A stretch of DNA of 64,000 nt from assembly GCA_001972305.1 (NCBI GenBank), contig BDDD01000042.1, positions 313,275 to 377,274 of the forward strand. Reading direction: 5' to 3'. This stretch comes from Cephalotus follicularis (lineage: Eukaryota; Streptophyta; Magnoliopsida; Oxalidales; Cephalotaceae). Position numbers and translations under genes: made by a program. This document shows, in pieces, positions 1 through 11,769 of the stretch (positions are counted from its first letter, which is position 1; every line of letters starts with the position of its first letter). The notes beneath the pieces are model-generated. The model worked only from the letters and a program-made list of their open reading frames with translations. It was not told the origin of the DNA and searched no databases.

Positions 1-2537
1 AGAGAGTGAACTTATGACTTGGAACGTTTTGTCATAAGGGAGTAAGGATCTCATTCTCATAACCTCCCTAGACATGAGATCCAACCCTTTGTCGACAGGG
101 CGTTACATGTGTATTCAATTAACATGGTGATTAATTGATCCAGTATTATGGTTTGGGATAATACATATAACAAAAAAAATGCCACTTAAAATAAAAATTG
201 CACTTAAAACAATAATGGAATTAAGAATGTTTACATAAAGAGTGTCTATACATTTGCGTACAGCCACCACTCGTGGCATGCAGGGACACCCATATCTAAC
301 ATGAGGATCAATAGTTGGATCCGCAACAAGGAGTGTAGAGAAAGGTTCCACGTCCGAAGGCTCGGCACCAGACTCCTCAGTAGCATCAAGGAATAGGACC
401 ATATCGTGACCCTCAAGGGTCCACTCATGATCCCAAGCATGACTTTGACCCTCATCAAAGGCTCGAAAATCTCTTTCCTCAGCCTCATTAACCCCGTCAG
501 GAAAGAAGTCATACTCAGTCACCGTAAGCCCGCAAATGATGGATTCCAGTGGAAGCTCAGGATGATATTCGACCATATTTTGACAGGAGTAAAATCCCCG
601 ACGAAAGAGAACCAAGGACTTCTTGAGGACCTCTTTGTTAAAATCCTCAGAGGCCTTGAAGTTATCCATGGCCTGGGTCATCATATCCTGAAACTCCATG
701 GAAGCTTTGAAGTATTCCACGGCCCTATCCTCAGCTCCTCGACAATCCGTGGAAGCCTTGAAGTCAAGAATGACCCTCTCCACGGTAGATCTGGTCCGGG
801 CTCCCTCGAGATCCTGATGCTTGTCGAGCCTCTCACCATAGTCCTTCATTTTCTGCTCAAGGAGGTCAATTTTGTTGGTAGCCGGCAGCCTTATTTTTTT
901 CTCCCTCGCCAGATCTTGGAGGGCTTTATCTTTTTTAACGGTAATGCTCTCCTAGACCCAATCACATGATCGAGTTAGGCCAGTGACATGACATGCTGCC
1001 TCCTAAGCTCAACTCTCTCAGCCCCAAGTTGCTCAAGCAGGGCCCTCTCCTGGTCAGTCCTCTCCATTACGAGCTGAGCATCGTTCATGAGCTGAAAGGG
1101 GGAATGCACAATTAAAGGAAAATAGAGGATCCACTAGTATCAAAAGGTTAGAAAAATCTTACTAACCCTGAAGCCACTCTGGAAGAGGTGAGTCCAAATG
1201 TGGCAAGCATCCCAGTCCTTCCTCGTTTCCAACTTATGGGGAAAGAGACCAGCCTTGCCCAGTGTAACGATGACCCCCTGAGTTTTCAAGTTCACCCCTG
1301 ACTCGCCAAGAGCTTTGAGGACCTTGCTGATCTTCTCCATCTCCTTGGCAGGATAAGTGAGGGCAGGGTCCTGGGAGCCCTCCTCGGTGGGCTCGTCTTG
1401 AGGAGCATCTCTCTCCTCTTTCCTCTGCCACCTCGAAGAATGGTCAAGCACGTCAGAAGCTAGCCGTTTGCCTCGGACAATCTCGGCCCTTGTTTCCTCA
1501 GTCCTGGACCCTACGGCCACACTGGTTCTTGCCACCTCGGCAACCCTGACTTGAGCATCCATGGCCTCCTCGGTCCTTACCCCCATGGACCTGTCAGCCA
1601 AGACTCCAGTCCTGGACTCCTCAGCCCTGTCCTTAGCCTCCTCAGCCTTGGCCCTGGTCTCCTTAACACTCTTTCGAGCATGCTCCTCCGCTCGGGCCTG
1701 TTGAGCAGCTATCTTGGCTGCCCCCTTTCGCGCCCTGACAGTGGTTTTCTCAAGGGCCTTTTTCCTCTCAAGAGTCTTTCTCTTCCTGAGGGCCTCTTGC
1801 CTCTGCTCCTCGAGGTCCACTGCCCTTACTTGCTCCCCAGCAGCCCTGACAATGTCCATGGCTGTTTCTTGATTTTTCATCTCTGTATAGAATCACAAGA
1901 AAGTGGTTAGTGACACATCAAGAACAGATAATGAAGCAAGAATAATTACAAGACTCTAGAGGAAAGCAAAGTGCAACTCTCCCCTTCAACGGTATCCGAG
2001 GATGCAATGTTCACCTTGGATATCCTGGTCTCCCTCTCTCACGATCCCTAAGGGGATCTCCATAGCTAGACCCAGGTTAGTCCTATGGCCTGGGGGTAGG
2101 CTTAGCCCAAGGCTCTACAGGCATATCTCAGATACCACCACTGCCACGTCCTTAGGGGCAAGAACAAGAAGCTTCCCCAGGTCAGTTTTCTCAGCTACGA
2201 TCAAGGTTGTCCTCTGGTTTAGGCCTATTGTGTTCAGGGAATCATTCTAGGGGTAGGGGATGAAGCCAGGGAGGTTCTTGACCATGAAGTATCTCTCCCT
2301 CCAGCTCTTGACCCTCTTGGTGTTCTCGGCTAACAACCTGACTACAACGCCAGAGAATTTCATGCATTGTAATAATTTAAATTCCAATGTAACCTTATTA
2401 TGAAATTAATGAGAATAATGAAATTCCCGACTTTGATGATGTTTTCCAAACTCTAATGATGTCAATTTTGGAGTAGGAATGTTAAAGAAATGTTAAAATT
2501 GTAAATTGAAGCAAAACGGCGCAGTTTTTGGTTAAAA

Positions 2538-2685
2538 GCGTCGACGCCTTTGGGAAAGCGTCGACGCCTATGCAACAAAGATGCGTACGTAAACCATGCA
2601 CATGCACATCGACGCTTTGTGATGACATCGATGCCCTTTAGGCAAAACACTATAAGCGTCGACGCCTGCATGTAAACGTCGACGC
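2538..2685. repeat. Paired GCGTCGACGC palindrome array, cluster 1
   Basis: Perfect or near-perfect copies of the 10-bp palindrome GCGTCGACGC start at 2538, 2558, 2606, 2625, 2656 and 2676. They form three pairs with start-to-start spacing 20, 19 and 20 bp. Variants such as ACATCGACGC and ACATCGATGC can mostly be explained by transitions at the CpG sites in the motif. The array lies about 200-340 bp from the left end of the solo LTR. Confidence 0.9.
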
Positions 2686-3619
2686 TTTGCATTGTGGTTC
2701 TGATATGCACAAACAGCAGATAGACGTGTCGCATGGTGGCATGTTTGTGCCACTTATCAGGCGTCTTGGCAGGCGCTTTGGGGACGTGTTGAGCATGCAT
2801 ATAGTTCCCTAACCTACATGACTGAAGTTGTGAGGGTAAGGGTGACACATGTGTGAGCGTGCAACAAGGGCAAAGAAGGGAGGGACATCTGTGCATATAG
2901 TTGATGGTTAGAGGGAGTGTGGCATTGTCTGACATTAGAACTGAGACAAAGGACTGAGAAATGAGCTCAACTATTGCATGCAACAGTGGGAAGTGTCCTA
3001 GACACATGTGACCTGCAAAACGCAGAGGAAGAAGAAGACAAAAATGGGAAAAGGAAAAGAACAGTGGTGTGTGTGTGTGTGTGCATTCAAGGCAGGGGGG
3101 AGAAAGAGAAGGGAACCATCAGCTTAAAAGCACCATCTCCTTCACCTCCCTCTTGCTTATTCACCTGTAGAAAGAAAAAGGAAAAGAAACCAGTGAGAAA
3201 CGCAGTGAGAATTCGTAGAGAGAAGAAGAGAGAGAGAGAGCTTTCCACCATTGCTAGCCGATTGGAAGCTTGGAGAGCTTGAGGATTGGAGCTGCTCGGG
3301 CCTGGGAGCTCAACCACCACGGATTCTAGGACTTAAAGAGGTGGACTTACAAGGCTTCTAACTTGAAGCCGGAGGTAGGGGAAGCCATAATTGTAGTTTT
3401 GAGCTTAATATTCATGCCTGGACAATGACTTTGATACATAGATTTCATGGTTGTTCGTACTATTTTTAAATCTCTGGATTATGCCATGTTGTACTGGATG
3501 TATAATATGATGTTGCATGTCGGTTTTCTGGGCTTTATACATGTTGGATTGCATGTTATTGTTGTAGAAATGTCACTGTTTGGTCACATCGTGAGGAAGA
3601 AGACGACCTGCTCGCATAA

Positions 3620-3811
3620 CCGTCGACGCCTAAGGTTGAACGTCGACGCTTAGTACTGTGAAATGCGTTTTGTTTACGGAATGCCTTTTTGAAGGTCGAA
3701 GCCTATGGGAGAAGACATTGATGCCTAAGGTACAGAAAGCACCGACGCCAAGGATCGAGCGCCGACGCTTATAGGACATTAACGTCGATGCTCAAGGAAA
3801 AACGTCTATGC
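3620..3811. repeat. Paired GCGTCGACGC palindrome array, cluster 2
   Basis: Motif copies start at 3620/3640, 3693/3715, 3739/3759 and 3782/3802, four pairs with spacing 20, 22, 20 and 20 bp. Sequences run from CCGTCGACGC and ACGTCGACGC to more decayed forms such as AGGTCGAAGC and ACGTCTATGC. The pairing is the same as in cluster 1 of the same solo LTR, about 1 kb away. Confidence 0.85.
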
Positions 3812-5722
3812 TTTAGAGTCCTGTTTGGACAATCTTTACAATTTTAATGCCCGATGATCCCGATTCTGTTTAGGATGCATTTGAGCATTTGTATGCATTG
3901 CATATGTACTGCTTACTGCCTGTTTATTGACTATCTATAAATTGATTATGATTTCTAAGTCATGATAATTAGAAATGCATATGTGAACTCAGAATACACT
4001 GTTTTGAGTACAAAAATATATATTGGCTAATAACGTATTTTCGAACAAACTAGGAAAGCGATTTCCACTACTGAACTGTTTAAAGTATTTTCTATCTATT
4101 GAAAATACATATTTCAAATGTTATCACTTTTGAAAATATTTTGAAATGAACTGCCTGTTGTTGATCTAACGATCATTACTATACTGTTTACTGCACTGTT
4201 TACCGTGACCTTTCACTGTTCATGCTCTGTGATTTTTTGTGTTTGTGCTTGAGCCACTAGTTGCGTGGCAGAGACTGCCAGCGTTGGCTAGTGGCAGGGT
4301 TGACCTAGGAGCCAGGTTTTGGCTGGGTATCTCAACTGTACTGTACTGTTGTCTTGCTTGGTTGCCTGGAACAGGGACCGAAGTGGGAGTGCAACGTTGG
4401 CAGGAGTTGGTGGTGTTGCACAAACTGCCTGCCTGTTTGTTAGTCCCTTTGTGGACATACTGTTTTGTTTATTGGTCCTTTTCGTACGCTTTTGTGCCTG
4501 TTGATGTAGCCCTGGCTGGGTTACTACTATAATGTTATTGTATACATATATTTTCATATATATGTCCCTACTGTTATTTTACTGTACTGCTAACTTGTAT
4601 ATTTTTTCATATATATATATATATATATAAACTTGTATTTTCTACTGCACTGCATCATCTACGCGTACATTTCACGACATGCATTTAATGTTGATCCCAA
4701 ATTACTCTTATGACTTAGCCGAGTGAGGACAAAGGCTAACCCCTTACTTTACAGATTGATGCAGTGGACCAGCTTTGGGAATCAGCATGGATGAAGTACA
4801 AGTTTTTAATAATGTTTTTACTAGGGGTTATGTCCCTTTGGGTGTTGTGTACTGTATTTTCCGGTTACTAGACTTTTGATGTTACTGAATAATGTATTTT
4901 GGATCATGCTCTGTTTTGTGGGCTTTTAACTATGACAGACATGTTTTGGTAGTGTGCAGTATGGGATGTACATTACGTGTTTTTCAGCTTGTGAGTTTTA
5001 ATGCTTCCACAATTGATATCTTGTTTGAAAAGTTTAAATGTTATGGTAATTGCATGAGCTGAATCTTGATGTTAATTGCCTTTACCACTTTTATGTGTGT
5101 TTATCGAAAGAAGGGTGTGACACTGACCATCTTTGCATGGGCTTTGAGGTAATAACCATTTTTTAGAGGCGTTCAAGATATGGAACTTCTTGAATAGGTT
5201 CACCGTAGTGGTCACCCCGGACTACAAGCACCTCACTAGGAATCCAATGATAAATCCCCAAGACTGTGCCTGGAGCGCCGCGGGGTGGATTTGGTAATAG
5301 TCGAGGATGGACTTGGCGAAGGGAGGCAGTGGAAGCCTTAAACCGTGCTCCAGGGCATCTTGGAACACCACAAAATAGCCCGGCTAGCTCTCCGTGACTA
5401 CCCTGTGGTCGGAGGGGATCTCAAAGTCTAAACTGCCAGGGATGGAGTAATCCCTGAGTAGGTCCGCTAACTTCTTCGGGACTATTTTGGTTTGGTCAAA
5501 GTCGGTCCTAAAGACTTGGACTCCAGCCCCCGTGGCCACAACGTTTGGATTCCCGGCAGCAGCAGCCGCCATCTCCATCTCCATATAGAGGGGACGCAGA
5601 GCAATGGTGACCCCCATGGACGCTCGGGCTACCACCTCAGGGCGCCTAATTATCCTCTTGGTCTGTTTAGTTATGGCCATGGAGCTTTCAGAGAGAGAGG
5701 AAGACGAAGATGAAGTGGACAT

Positions 5723-6346
5723 GTGAAGACGTTGAGGAGCTTAAACAAAAAAATAAGAGCAGATTAAAGAAACCTAATCACCTGATAATCTGGGTGAAGA
5801 AGAAAATGAAAATGAAAAACTAAAGCTTGAAGATTGAGGGAGCATGAAATTTGCAGAGATCTAGGGTTCAAGGAAAGCAAGAAAGCGTAAAGATATCCCC
5901 ATCTAAGAAGGGGAGTATTTAAAGAACCAGGGAATGCACTCAGGTCCTTAGATCTCTTTTGATCTCAACGGTGGAGATCGCCTTGTCAAATCAGGTGCAA
6001 AATTCGAAGAGGTTATGCGCGGGCACCGAAGCGTCAGGTGCACAAAACCCTTCAACTTCGGCGCAATGATGAGCATTAATTCAAAAAATAATAGATGGCG
6101 GGAACATTTGTCTGGTAGTTGATATTGGACAACTTGGGCCAGATTTTCAGCCCCACTAAAGGATCAAGTCCTCCTCATCCCCGAGCAACAAGCCCATCTT
6201 TTGAAGACCCAGCCCATGTGTCCACTGCCTCTCCTCCTTAGCTAGTTAAAATTCAGCTCTGCGATGAAGCTATGCCCGGGCAGCAGCTCCCAGCTTTGCT
6301 CCTCCTCCTCTACCAAGGCCTAAAGAAGAAGGACCAGAGGGACATA
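5723..6346. other. Tat 3' non-coding region with promoter of the antisense gene
   Basis: No gene between the start of the antisense gene and the 3' LTR. On the minus strand there is a TTTAAATA box at 5916-5923. Just before the LTR a purine-rich tract (about 6320-6345, with AAGAAGAAGGACCAGAGG) is the plus-strand priming polypurine tract; it closely matches the one before the other Tat 3' LTR at 37220. Confidence 0.7.
5916..5923 (-). promoter_or_regulatory. TATA-like box of the antisense Tat gene (left copy)
   Basis: Reads TTTAAATA on the minus strand, about 190 bp upstream of the first ATG of the antisense gene. An equivalent box occurs at 36794-36801 upstream of the other copy, although flanking sequence has diverged. 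Conservation of the box suggests that the antisense gene has its own promoter. Confidence 0.5.
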
Positions 6347-6884
6347 TGATATGGAAAAAAATCCCCTCTAACGTATGATGTCACGCGTCCTCGGGAGAAG
6401 ACGCCAGATGTCTTCCTAAGGCATGGACGCGTGGTCGGGCATTATAAATTCAAATCATTAAAGCGCCATAACTCCCAGGCGCACCAACCCACGACATCAC
6501 ATCTTATAACGAAGGTAGTACCAAATCCCGGAGGAGATCAGGGAAAATTCCCGATATCCTCGGCATTTCCTTAAGGGATACCCTTCAGCTCAGAATTCCA
6601 CGCTCTACAGTTACAATTCAGGCCTATAAATACTAAAACCATCGACTTTAAACAGGTCAGCCATTTTTGCATACTAAAGAACCTATATCTTCATATGCAT
6701 TGTCTAATTTGAGCGTGGAAGTGTACCCGGGAAAACAACCTCCTGGACCTTCAACGTGTTCGTTCCACTTGTGCAGGGATAATCACCATTCAATCTATCT
6801 TCTCGGGCATTCCCTTGCGTTTCCTCTAACAAATCAAAGTCTTTCACATAGGATACTGTTGAAAGAAGGATAACTGCATCAACA
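6347..6884 (+). repeat. 3' LTR of left Tat element
   Basis: 538 bp beginning TGAT and ending ATCAACA, the same terminal sequences as the 5' LTR at 26791-27347. It contains a TATA box (TATAAATA at 6625-6632). Preceded by the polypurine tract and followed by GTTAT, the start of the chromovirus LTR into which the element inserted. Confidence 0.85.
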
Positions 6885-7081
6885 GTTATTATTATTTTTG
6901 GGTATTTATATCGGATCGGATAATATTTTAATTGGACTGTTCCGTCTGTTTTAATTTGGGCTTATGTTATTGTTTTTGAATTATTGATTACTTCCTTAAA
7001 AAAAGTTGATTTATATTTTTGATGTGAATTTTGTGAGTCTATTCGGTGTTACATCCTGATCCAGTATAGGTGTTACAGTTA

Positions 7082-7093
7082 TGGTATCAGAGA
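7082..7093 (+). promoter_or_regulatory. Primer-binding site (initiator tRNA-Met)
   Basis: TGGTATCAGAGA four bases after the LTR end at 7077. It matches the common plant retrotransposon PBS TGGTATCAGAGC (complementary to the 3' end of initiator tRNA-Met) except for the last base. Confidence 0.8.
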
Positions 7094-7250
7094 CCGGTTT
7101 TCTGTTCCTTAGAAGACCTATCTAGATTTGACCTGTGAGTTGGGTACAAAATTGGGTTAGGGCTATTCCTAAATATTCGTTTCAATATGTCATTTATTTT
7201 AGTTTTCTGTCTCTATTCGTTTTATCATGTCCTAGTTCCTTGTCTCGTAA

Positions 7251-9302
7251 ATGGCGCGTTGAAGTGGACGACCAAGGAATACTAATCAGGAATCCGGGCC
7301 ACCTGCTGCACAAGAGAATGTACGGGATGAGCCTACTTTGGATGAGCTAGTGAGGAAGGCTATTGCACAGGCTATTCCTCAGGTGGTGACCCAAGTGGTT
7401 CAAGCCATGCAGTAGCAGAATCAGGGTCAAGGGCGAGAAGAAAATGTGGTTAAGGAGAATATGCAGGCTAATATGCAGGTTAATGAAAGAGCTAAGGATC
7501 AGCCTGATATTCTGGTATACATCTGGCTGAAGAAATTCCAGAAGCAGAGGCCCCAGACATCCAGTTCAGCACCGACCCCTATAGATGTTGAAAACTGGAT
7601 AGCTCATATGGAGAAGATATTCAAAGTGCTGGGGTGTGATGATGTTCAAAAGGTAAAGCTGACTGCTTACAAGTTGGAGGGTGATGCACAACGGTGGTGG
7701 AAGACTTTGAGGGTAGCTACGGGTAAAGAGTTCATCGACACTCTATCATGGACTGGGTTTTGTGAGGCCTTTTATCAGCAGTACTTCCCAACTTCTGATA
7801 AAGAGGTGTATGCTCGGGAATTTGTGACTATCAGACAGAGAGATGATGAAACAGTTACAGATTTCCTGGTTAGGTTCACTAGATTGGCTGGTTTTGCTCT
7901 ACCTATGGCGGGGATCACAGTTGAACAAGCAGAAAAGTTCAAGTGGAGGCTTCATTACAGGTTCAGAGGAAAGTTGATTAATGTGAAGTTTCCTGATATG
8001 ACGGAAGTGGCCAATGCTGCTAAAAAATCAAGATGGAAAGATTGGATTTTTCAGGTGGCCAAATAAGAGGGAGGAAGAAAAAGAACCAGGGATGACTATC
8101 AGGGTCAGAACTCAGGTCAGCATAATAAGGGTCAGGGCGGCCAGTGGAACAAGGGTCGTGGTGGACAATAGCCAAAGCAAGGAAATAATCAGAATAGAGG
8201 AGAAGGTCAACAGCAACAGCAGGGCCCTGATCAGAGGCATAATTCAGGACCGGCAGGCGGGGGTAACCCCAACCTTATTCCCGTTGCCAGGTGTGAGACT
8301 TGTGAAAGGCAGCATCCTGGTAGATTATGTTATAGGGCTACTGGGGCTTGTTTCTTGTGTGGTCATGTGGGCTATTTTGCTAAGGAGTGCACTAACCCTC
8401 ATGCTAATGTTAGAGGAGGAAATGGTGGTAATGCTGGTCAGTGTAATGAAAGAGGTAGGGTGTTTGCTATGACCACTCATCAAGCTACAGATGCTCCAGG
8501 TACTATTTCGAGATTCCTTTTTATTGGTAACCATAAGGCGTTTGTTTTGTTTGACACTGGGTCAACTCACTCTGTGGTAGCTAAGTCTTTTGTTCGGTAT
8601 CTTGGGGTGCATTCTCTCTTCATCCAGTTTTGACTCTTTTGACCCCTATGAGGACTTCTATTATTGTGTCTGAGTGCTTTTGTGGTTGCCTTGTTGTGTT
8701 TGATGATAAAATTCGTGAGGAGAATCGCCTCCCAATGGAGATGCACGATTTCGATGTGATCCTTGGGATGGATTGGTTGGATCATCAACATGTTTCGATT
8801 GACTGTCAAGCCAGTAGAGTTATGTTTGGAAATGTGAATCTACCTGAGTTTGTTTATCAGGGCTCACAGTCGAGGAAGACGATTAAGATCATCTCAGTTT
8901 TGAAGGCTCGGAAGTTGGTGTCCAAAGGTGGTGCATGGTTCGTGGCTGTTGTGAAGGATAACACCAAGGATGAACCTTGTCTTGAGGATTATTATGTCAT
9001 TAGTGAATTCCCTGATGTGTTTCCTAAGGATTTGCCGAGGTTGTCACCGCAATGGGAGGTTAAGTTTACCATCGAACTCATTCATGGGGCGAGACCTATA
9101 TCTAAGGCAACATTGGAATTACAGGAGTTGAAGAACAATTGCAGGAGTTGTTGGATCAGGGTGTTATCCGGCCGAGTGTTTCACCATGGGGTGCTTCAGT
9201 TTTGTTTGTAAAGAAGAAAGATGGTTCTATGAGGTTGTGCATTGATTACATGAAGCTGAATCGAATCACTTTCAGAAATAAATATCCCTTGCCTCGAATT
9301 AA
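7251..9302 (+). pseudogene. Chromovirus gag-pol, broken and truncated
   Basis: Gag reads from 7251 to 8066 in one frame with nonsense codons near 7260 and 7414. It has a Gag core with the motif DAQRWWK, followed after a frameshift by a CCHC knuckle (CFLCGHVGYFAKEC) near 8349-8390. The aspartic protease active site FDTGSTHS is near 8550-8575 and its partner motif DFDVILGMDWL near 8747-8780. The RT begins with the [14 protein letters not shown]-type motif near 9207-9250. Several frames are needed, so no polyprotein can be made. The Gag and PR motifs are of the Tekay/Del chromovirus type; a chromodomain cannot be checked because the integrase is missing. Confidence 0.8.
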
Positions 9303-9374
9303 TGTATATTAGGATTGTCTAGCAGCAATCCAAATATATACAACACGTTTTTCTCCTCTATCCCAGTCAGCCTT
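9303..9374. other. Junction sequence between truncated chromovirus and LTR mosaic
   Basis: The chromovirus RT breaks off at about 9302. A stretch within 9334-9359 recurs at 14863-14888, so this is probably part of the LTR whose other half lies at 14863-16036. The TSD candidate CAGCCT (9368-9373) precedes the next LTR start. Confidence 0.4.
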
Positions 9375-10389
9375 TGTAAGAGTCCAAAATATTATAAAAT
9401 ATTATTAATGAGCTTTGTAATTATTTTCCCGCTTATTGGGCTAGGCCCGAATTTTATTATGTATTTATTTGGGCCCTACTGGAGTATCATTTGTGAAAGT
9501 TGGCTAAAGGAAATACGTTTTTCTCCTTGGGCCGGATTTATTAGTATAATTGGATTGTTGGACTTTAATGCAGAAAGTGTAATTCGGTCCAAGTGAGGGA
9601 GGCTGGCCCAAGCCCAAGGTTGGCCCTTCACCAAAAGAACTGCCTACACTTTTCTAGATTCTTCCTTGATGTCTATAAAAAGGGAAAGAGATCTGATAGA
9701 AACACTTTAGTCATTTTCTTGCACAATTCCTCTAGAGAATTCGGAGAGAAAGAGAGAGAGTGGGAGAAGGGACACTGTCCATGGAGTCCCCTTGTCCCCT
9801 GCACTCTGATGGTATAATACCATCCATTGGGAGCCAGGAAGCGTGCAAGGAAGGAATTGGCAAAGTGAAGTGTAGCAGTTCCCTGCTTTAAGGAAAGCCA
9901 GATTTAAGAATGAGGGAGCATCTCCGTTTTCAACCTTGTTCCAGGTAGGTTGCTTCATATCCGAGCGCCTACCAGCTTACTTGTGTATGTGTGTGATTGC
10001 TGTGTGTGTATTTGCTATCTCTGAATGGTGCGTATTTTACTGTTTGTGGTTGTGTGTAATTTATAGAATTAGAATTGTCAATTGTTAGCTATGTAAGTTA
10101 GATGTGTTTTCCTTGGGTACAACACGTACGCCAAATGTACCCAGGGTAAGTGGCCTTATGCACCATTGTAGTATACCCCTGACATATGGCTCATGTGCGC
10201 TAACTGGGCATATACACACAATGACACCAGTGCAGAGACGCCGTGACGAAGCTCTGCTGGTCATGCGTCTGAGCATGGGGGGGCTCGCCGAGCTTCTCGC
10301 CGGCAGCATCGAACTCCTCCCCGTCACTGGCGAGCACTGTACATGCATCTAAGAATGCAGTGCCACACCTCTGCATTTATGCCAGGCTA

Positions 10390-11110
10390 GCGCCTAACTT
10401 CACTCCTAACGCATAAGTGCCGGGGCGATGCGCCTGAGCTTCCTGGGTCGAGCGGGGGAGATGCCAGGGAGCCGGGGCTGAGCATATGAAATGGCCGGGC
10501 CGAGCGTGCAAAATGGCCGGGCCGAGCGCACGAGCTGCCAGGGCCGAGCGCACTAACTGCCAGGGCGAGCATCCAAGCTGCCAGGGGCGAATGTTAGGCA
10601 TGTCCGGGATGAGCATGCGAACTGTCCGGGCTGAGCGTGCCGACTGCCTAGGCCGAGCGTGAGAGATGCCATGGCGTCGGGGAGAGATGCTAGGGTTGAG
10701 CGCATTACCTACCGGGGAGAGATGTCACGACGCCGGGACTGAGCTTACGAGCAGCCGGGCCGAGCGTATAGGCTACCCAGGGGCGAATGCTAGGCATGCC
10801 GGGCTGAGCATATGCACTGCCTGTGATGCCAAGGTTGCCGAGATGAGCACCGGTGGTACTGAGCATCCATATCTGGGGCGTCCAAGTGATGTCGCCAGAG
10901 GCGCCACGTAACCGAGGGACAGTGCCTAAGGAGACGACGCCAGGGGAGCCGGGCTGGGGAGCTGAGCTTCCTTGGCTGAGCTATCACCATGTCCGAGCTC
11001 CACCATCATGCCAAGCTGCCATACCTGAGCAGCTACCCTGCCGAGCTGCTATGCCTGGACAGCCATGGTGTCGAGCTCCCATGCCCGAGGTGCCATTGCT
11101 GCGATGTCCG
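10390..11110. repeat. GC-rich 21-22 bp minisatellite
   Basis: Degenerate tandem units of 21-22 bp related to GCCGGGCTGAGCGTGCGAACT. At least nine consecutive units can be followed through 10505-10700, with more diverged copies on either side to about 11110. The tract is far richer in G and C than the surrounding DNA. Small ORFs across it differ in all frames and show no protein family. Confidence 0.75.
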
Positions 11111-11769
11111 AGCTCACGGATGCAGGCGCCATTCTCGACCATAGCTCTCCTTTGGACCTTGCATGCGTCCTGTGCATGCCAGAGGTGCCAGAGGTGCTAG
11201 GGTAAGGCGCTATATTGAGGTGCCGAGGCGTTACCAGTAAGTGCCATGGTGTAGTGCTGAGGCGTTAGTAAGCGTCCAGTGAGCATGCTGGGAAGAACGT
11301 GACTTCCTTGCCTGGTGCGCCTCTTGATTATGTGATAGAGTTAAACCCTCATATGTCGTGCATGCGCTGGTGTGAGGACTGCATACGTCATGCGTGTTGT
11401 GCGACGCGTACCTTATGCGTGGCCAGGTGCCATGCACACTTGTGTGTTATGCAAGTAAAGGTGAATAAAAAGAAGGGAAGAAATAAGGAATAGTAAAGAG
11501 AACATGCATGTGTCCCCTGGCTATTGCCATATTACGAGGTTTTGCCTTGCATGAGCCTCGGGGAAAGTAATTAAAGGGTGAATGTGGTCTTGCATGCGCC
11601 ATGTACATTCGAAGGTGAACCTTGTGCATGGGAAGTGCCATGTACAAAGGTGAACCTTGGCCTGGATTAGGAAATGGATTAAGGATATTAAAGGAATGGG
11701 AAATAAGCCAGGGAAGGAAATAGAATTAGGAAATGAAATGTAAAAGGAAAAGATTTAGTTAAATGACCT

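Larger units (their letters stand above)
2343..5122 (+). mobile_element. Solo LTR of a Ty3/gypsy chromovirus (about 2.8 kb)
   Basis: Flanked by a perfect 5-bp target duplication, CTGAC at 2338-2342 and 5123-5127, and it splits exon 1 of the antisense Tat gene, which resumes after it. The right end reads GGGTGTGACA, typical of chromovirus LTRs; the left end begins TACAACGCC, which looks like TGTAACGCC with a G-to-A change. It has no internal coding region, so it is a solo LTR left by LTR-LTR recombination. It contains two clusters of 10-bp palindromes (2538-2685 and 3620-3811) and a TA microsatellite near 4610-4630. The short ORFs inside it are not genes. The strand is taken from the end motifs. 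Confidence 0.85.
115..5722 (-). pseudogene. Antisense accessory gene of the Tat element (coiled-coil protein), interrupted
   Basis: Multi-exon gene on the strand opposite to gag-pol. Inferred exons: exon 1 at 5722-5128 continuing at 2342-1975 across the solo LTR, exon 2 at 1882-1167, exon 3 at 1091-115. Introns are 92 bp (with a GC instead of GT donor at 1974-1973) and 75 bp (donor GTTAGT, acceptor TTTCAG). Exon 1 encodes a region resembling the putative gypsy-type transposon domain (PF04195-like). Exon 2 is rich in alanine, arginine and glutamate, and exon 3 is a long charged coiled coil with an acidic C-terminal part. Stops occur in exons 1 and 3 as well as the 2.8-kb insertion, so no full product is possible. 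Function unknown; Tat elements such as Grande and Retand are known to carry extra antisense ORFs. The equivalent gene at 33936-36617 has matching intron positions. Confidence 0.75.
1..6884 (+). mobile_element. Ty3/gypsy Tat-type LTR retrotransposon, 3' part (5' part outside window)
   Basis: The 3' portion of a Tat-clade element: antisense accessory gene, polypurine tract and 3' LTR. It is recognised by homology of layout and protein sequence to the full-length element at 26791-37778. Gag and pol would lie left of base 1. A solo LTR (2343-5122) is inserted in its antisense gene. The element itself sits inside the LTR of the chromovirus that resumes at 6885; the five bases after its LTR are GTTAT, so its left end outside the window should be preceded by GTTAT. 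It is a different subfamily from the 27-38 kb element, since LTR and protein sequences differ clearly by eye. Confidence 0.85.
6885..9302 (+). mobile_element. Ty3/gypsy chromovirus (Tekay/Del-like), truncated
   Basis: The end of a 5' LTR (6885-7077, ending GGTGTTACA), a primer-binding site, gag, protease and the beginning of reverse transcriptase follow one another. The element stops at about 9302, just after the RT motif around KYPLPRIN, where sequence from another LTR begins. No RNase H, integrase or 3' LTR is found. The upstream part of its LTR is separated by the Tat insertion and would lie left of the window. Confidence 0.8.

Noticed and set aside
406-969. 187-codon plus-strand frame opposite the antisense Tat gene
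   Set aside because: The minus strand encodes the coiled-coil protein conserved in the second Tat copy; the plus-strand frame is its shadow.
2462-3007. 181-codon minus-strand open frame
   Set aside because: It lies wholly in a solo LTR and part of it is only the palindrome array translated; no family features.
4220-4557. Several overlapping short frames on both strands
   Set aside because: Inside the solo LTR; mutually overlapping shadows without homology.
10085-11200. Open frames across GC-rich sequence
   Set aside because: Produced by the minisatellite, which is open in several frames at once.
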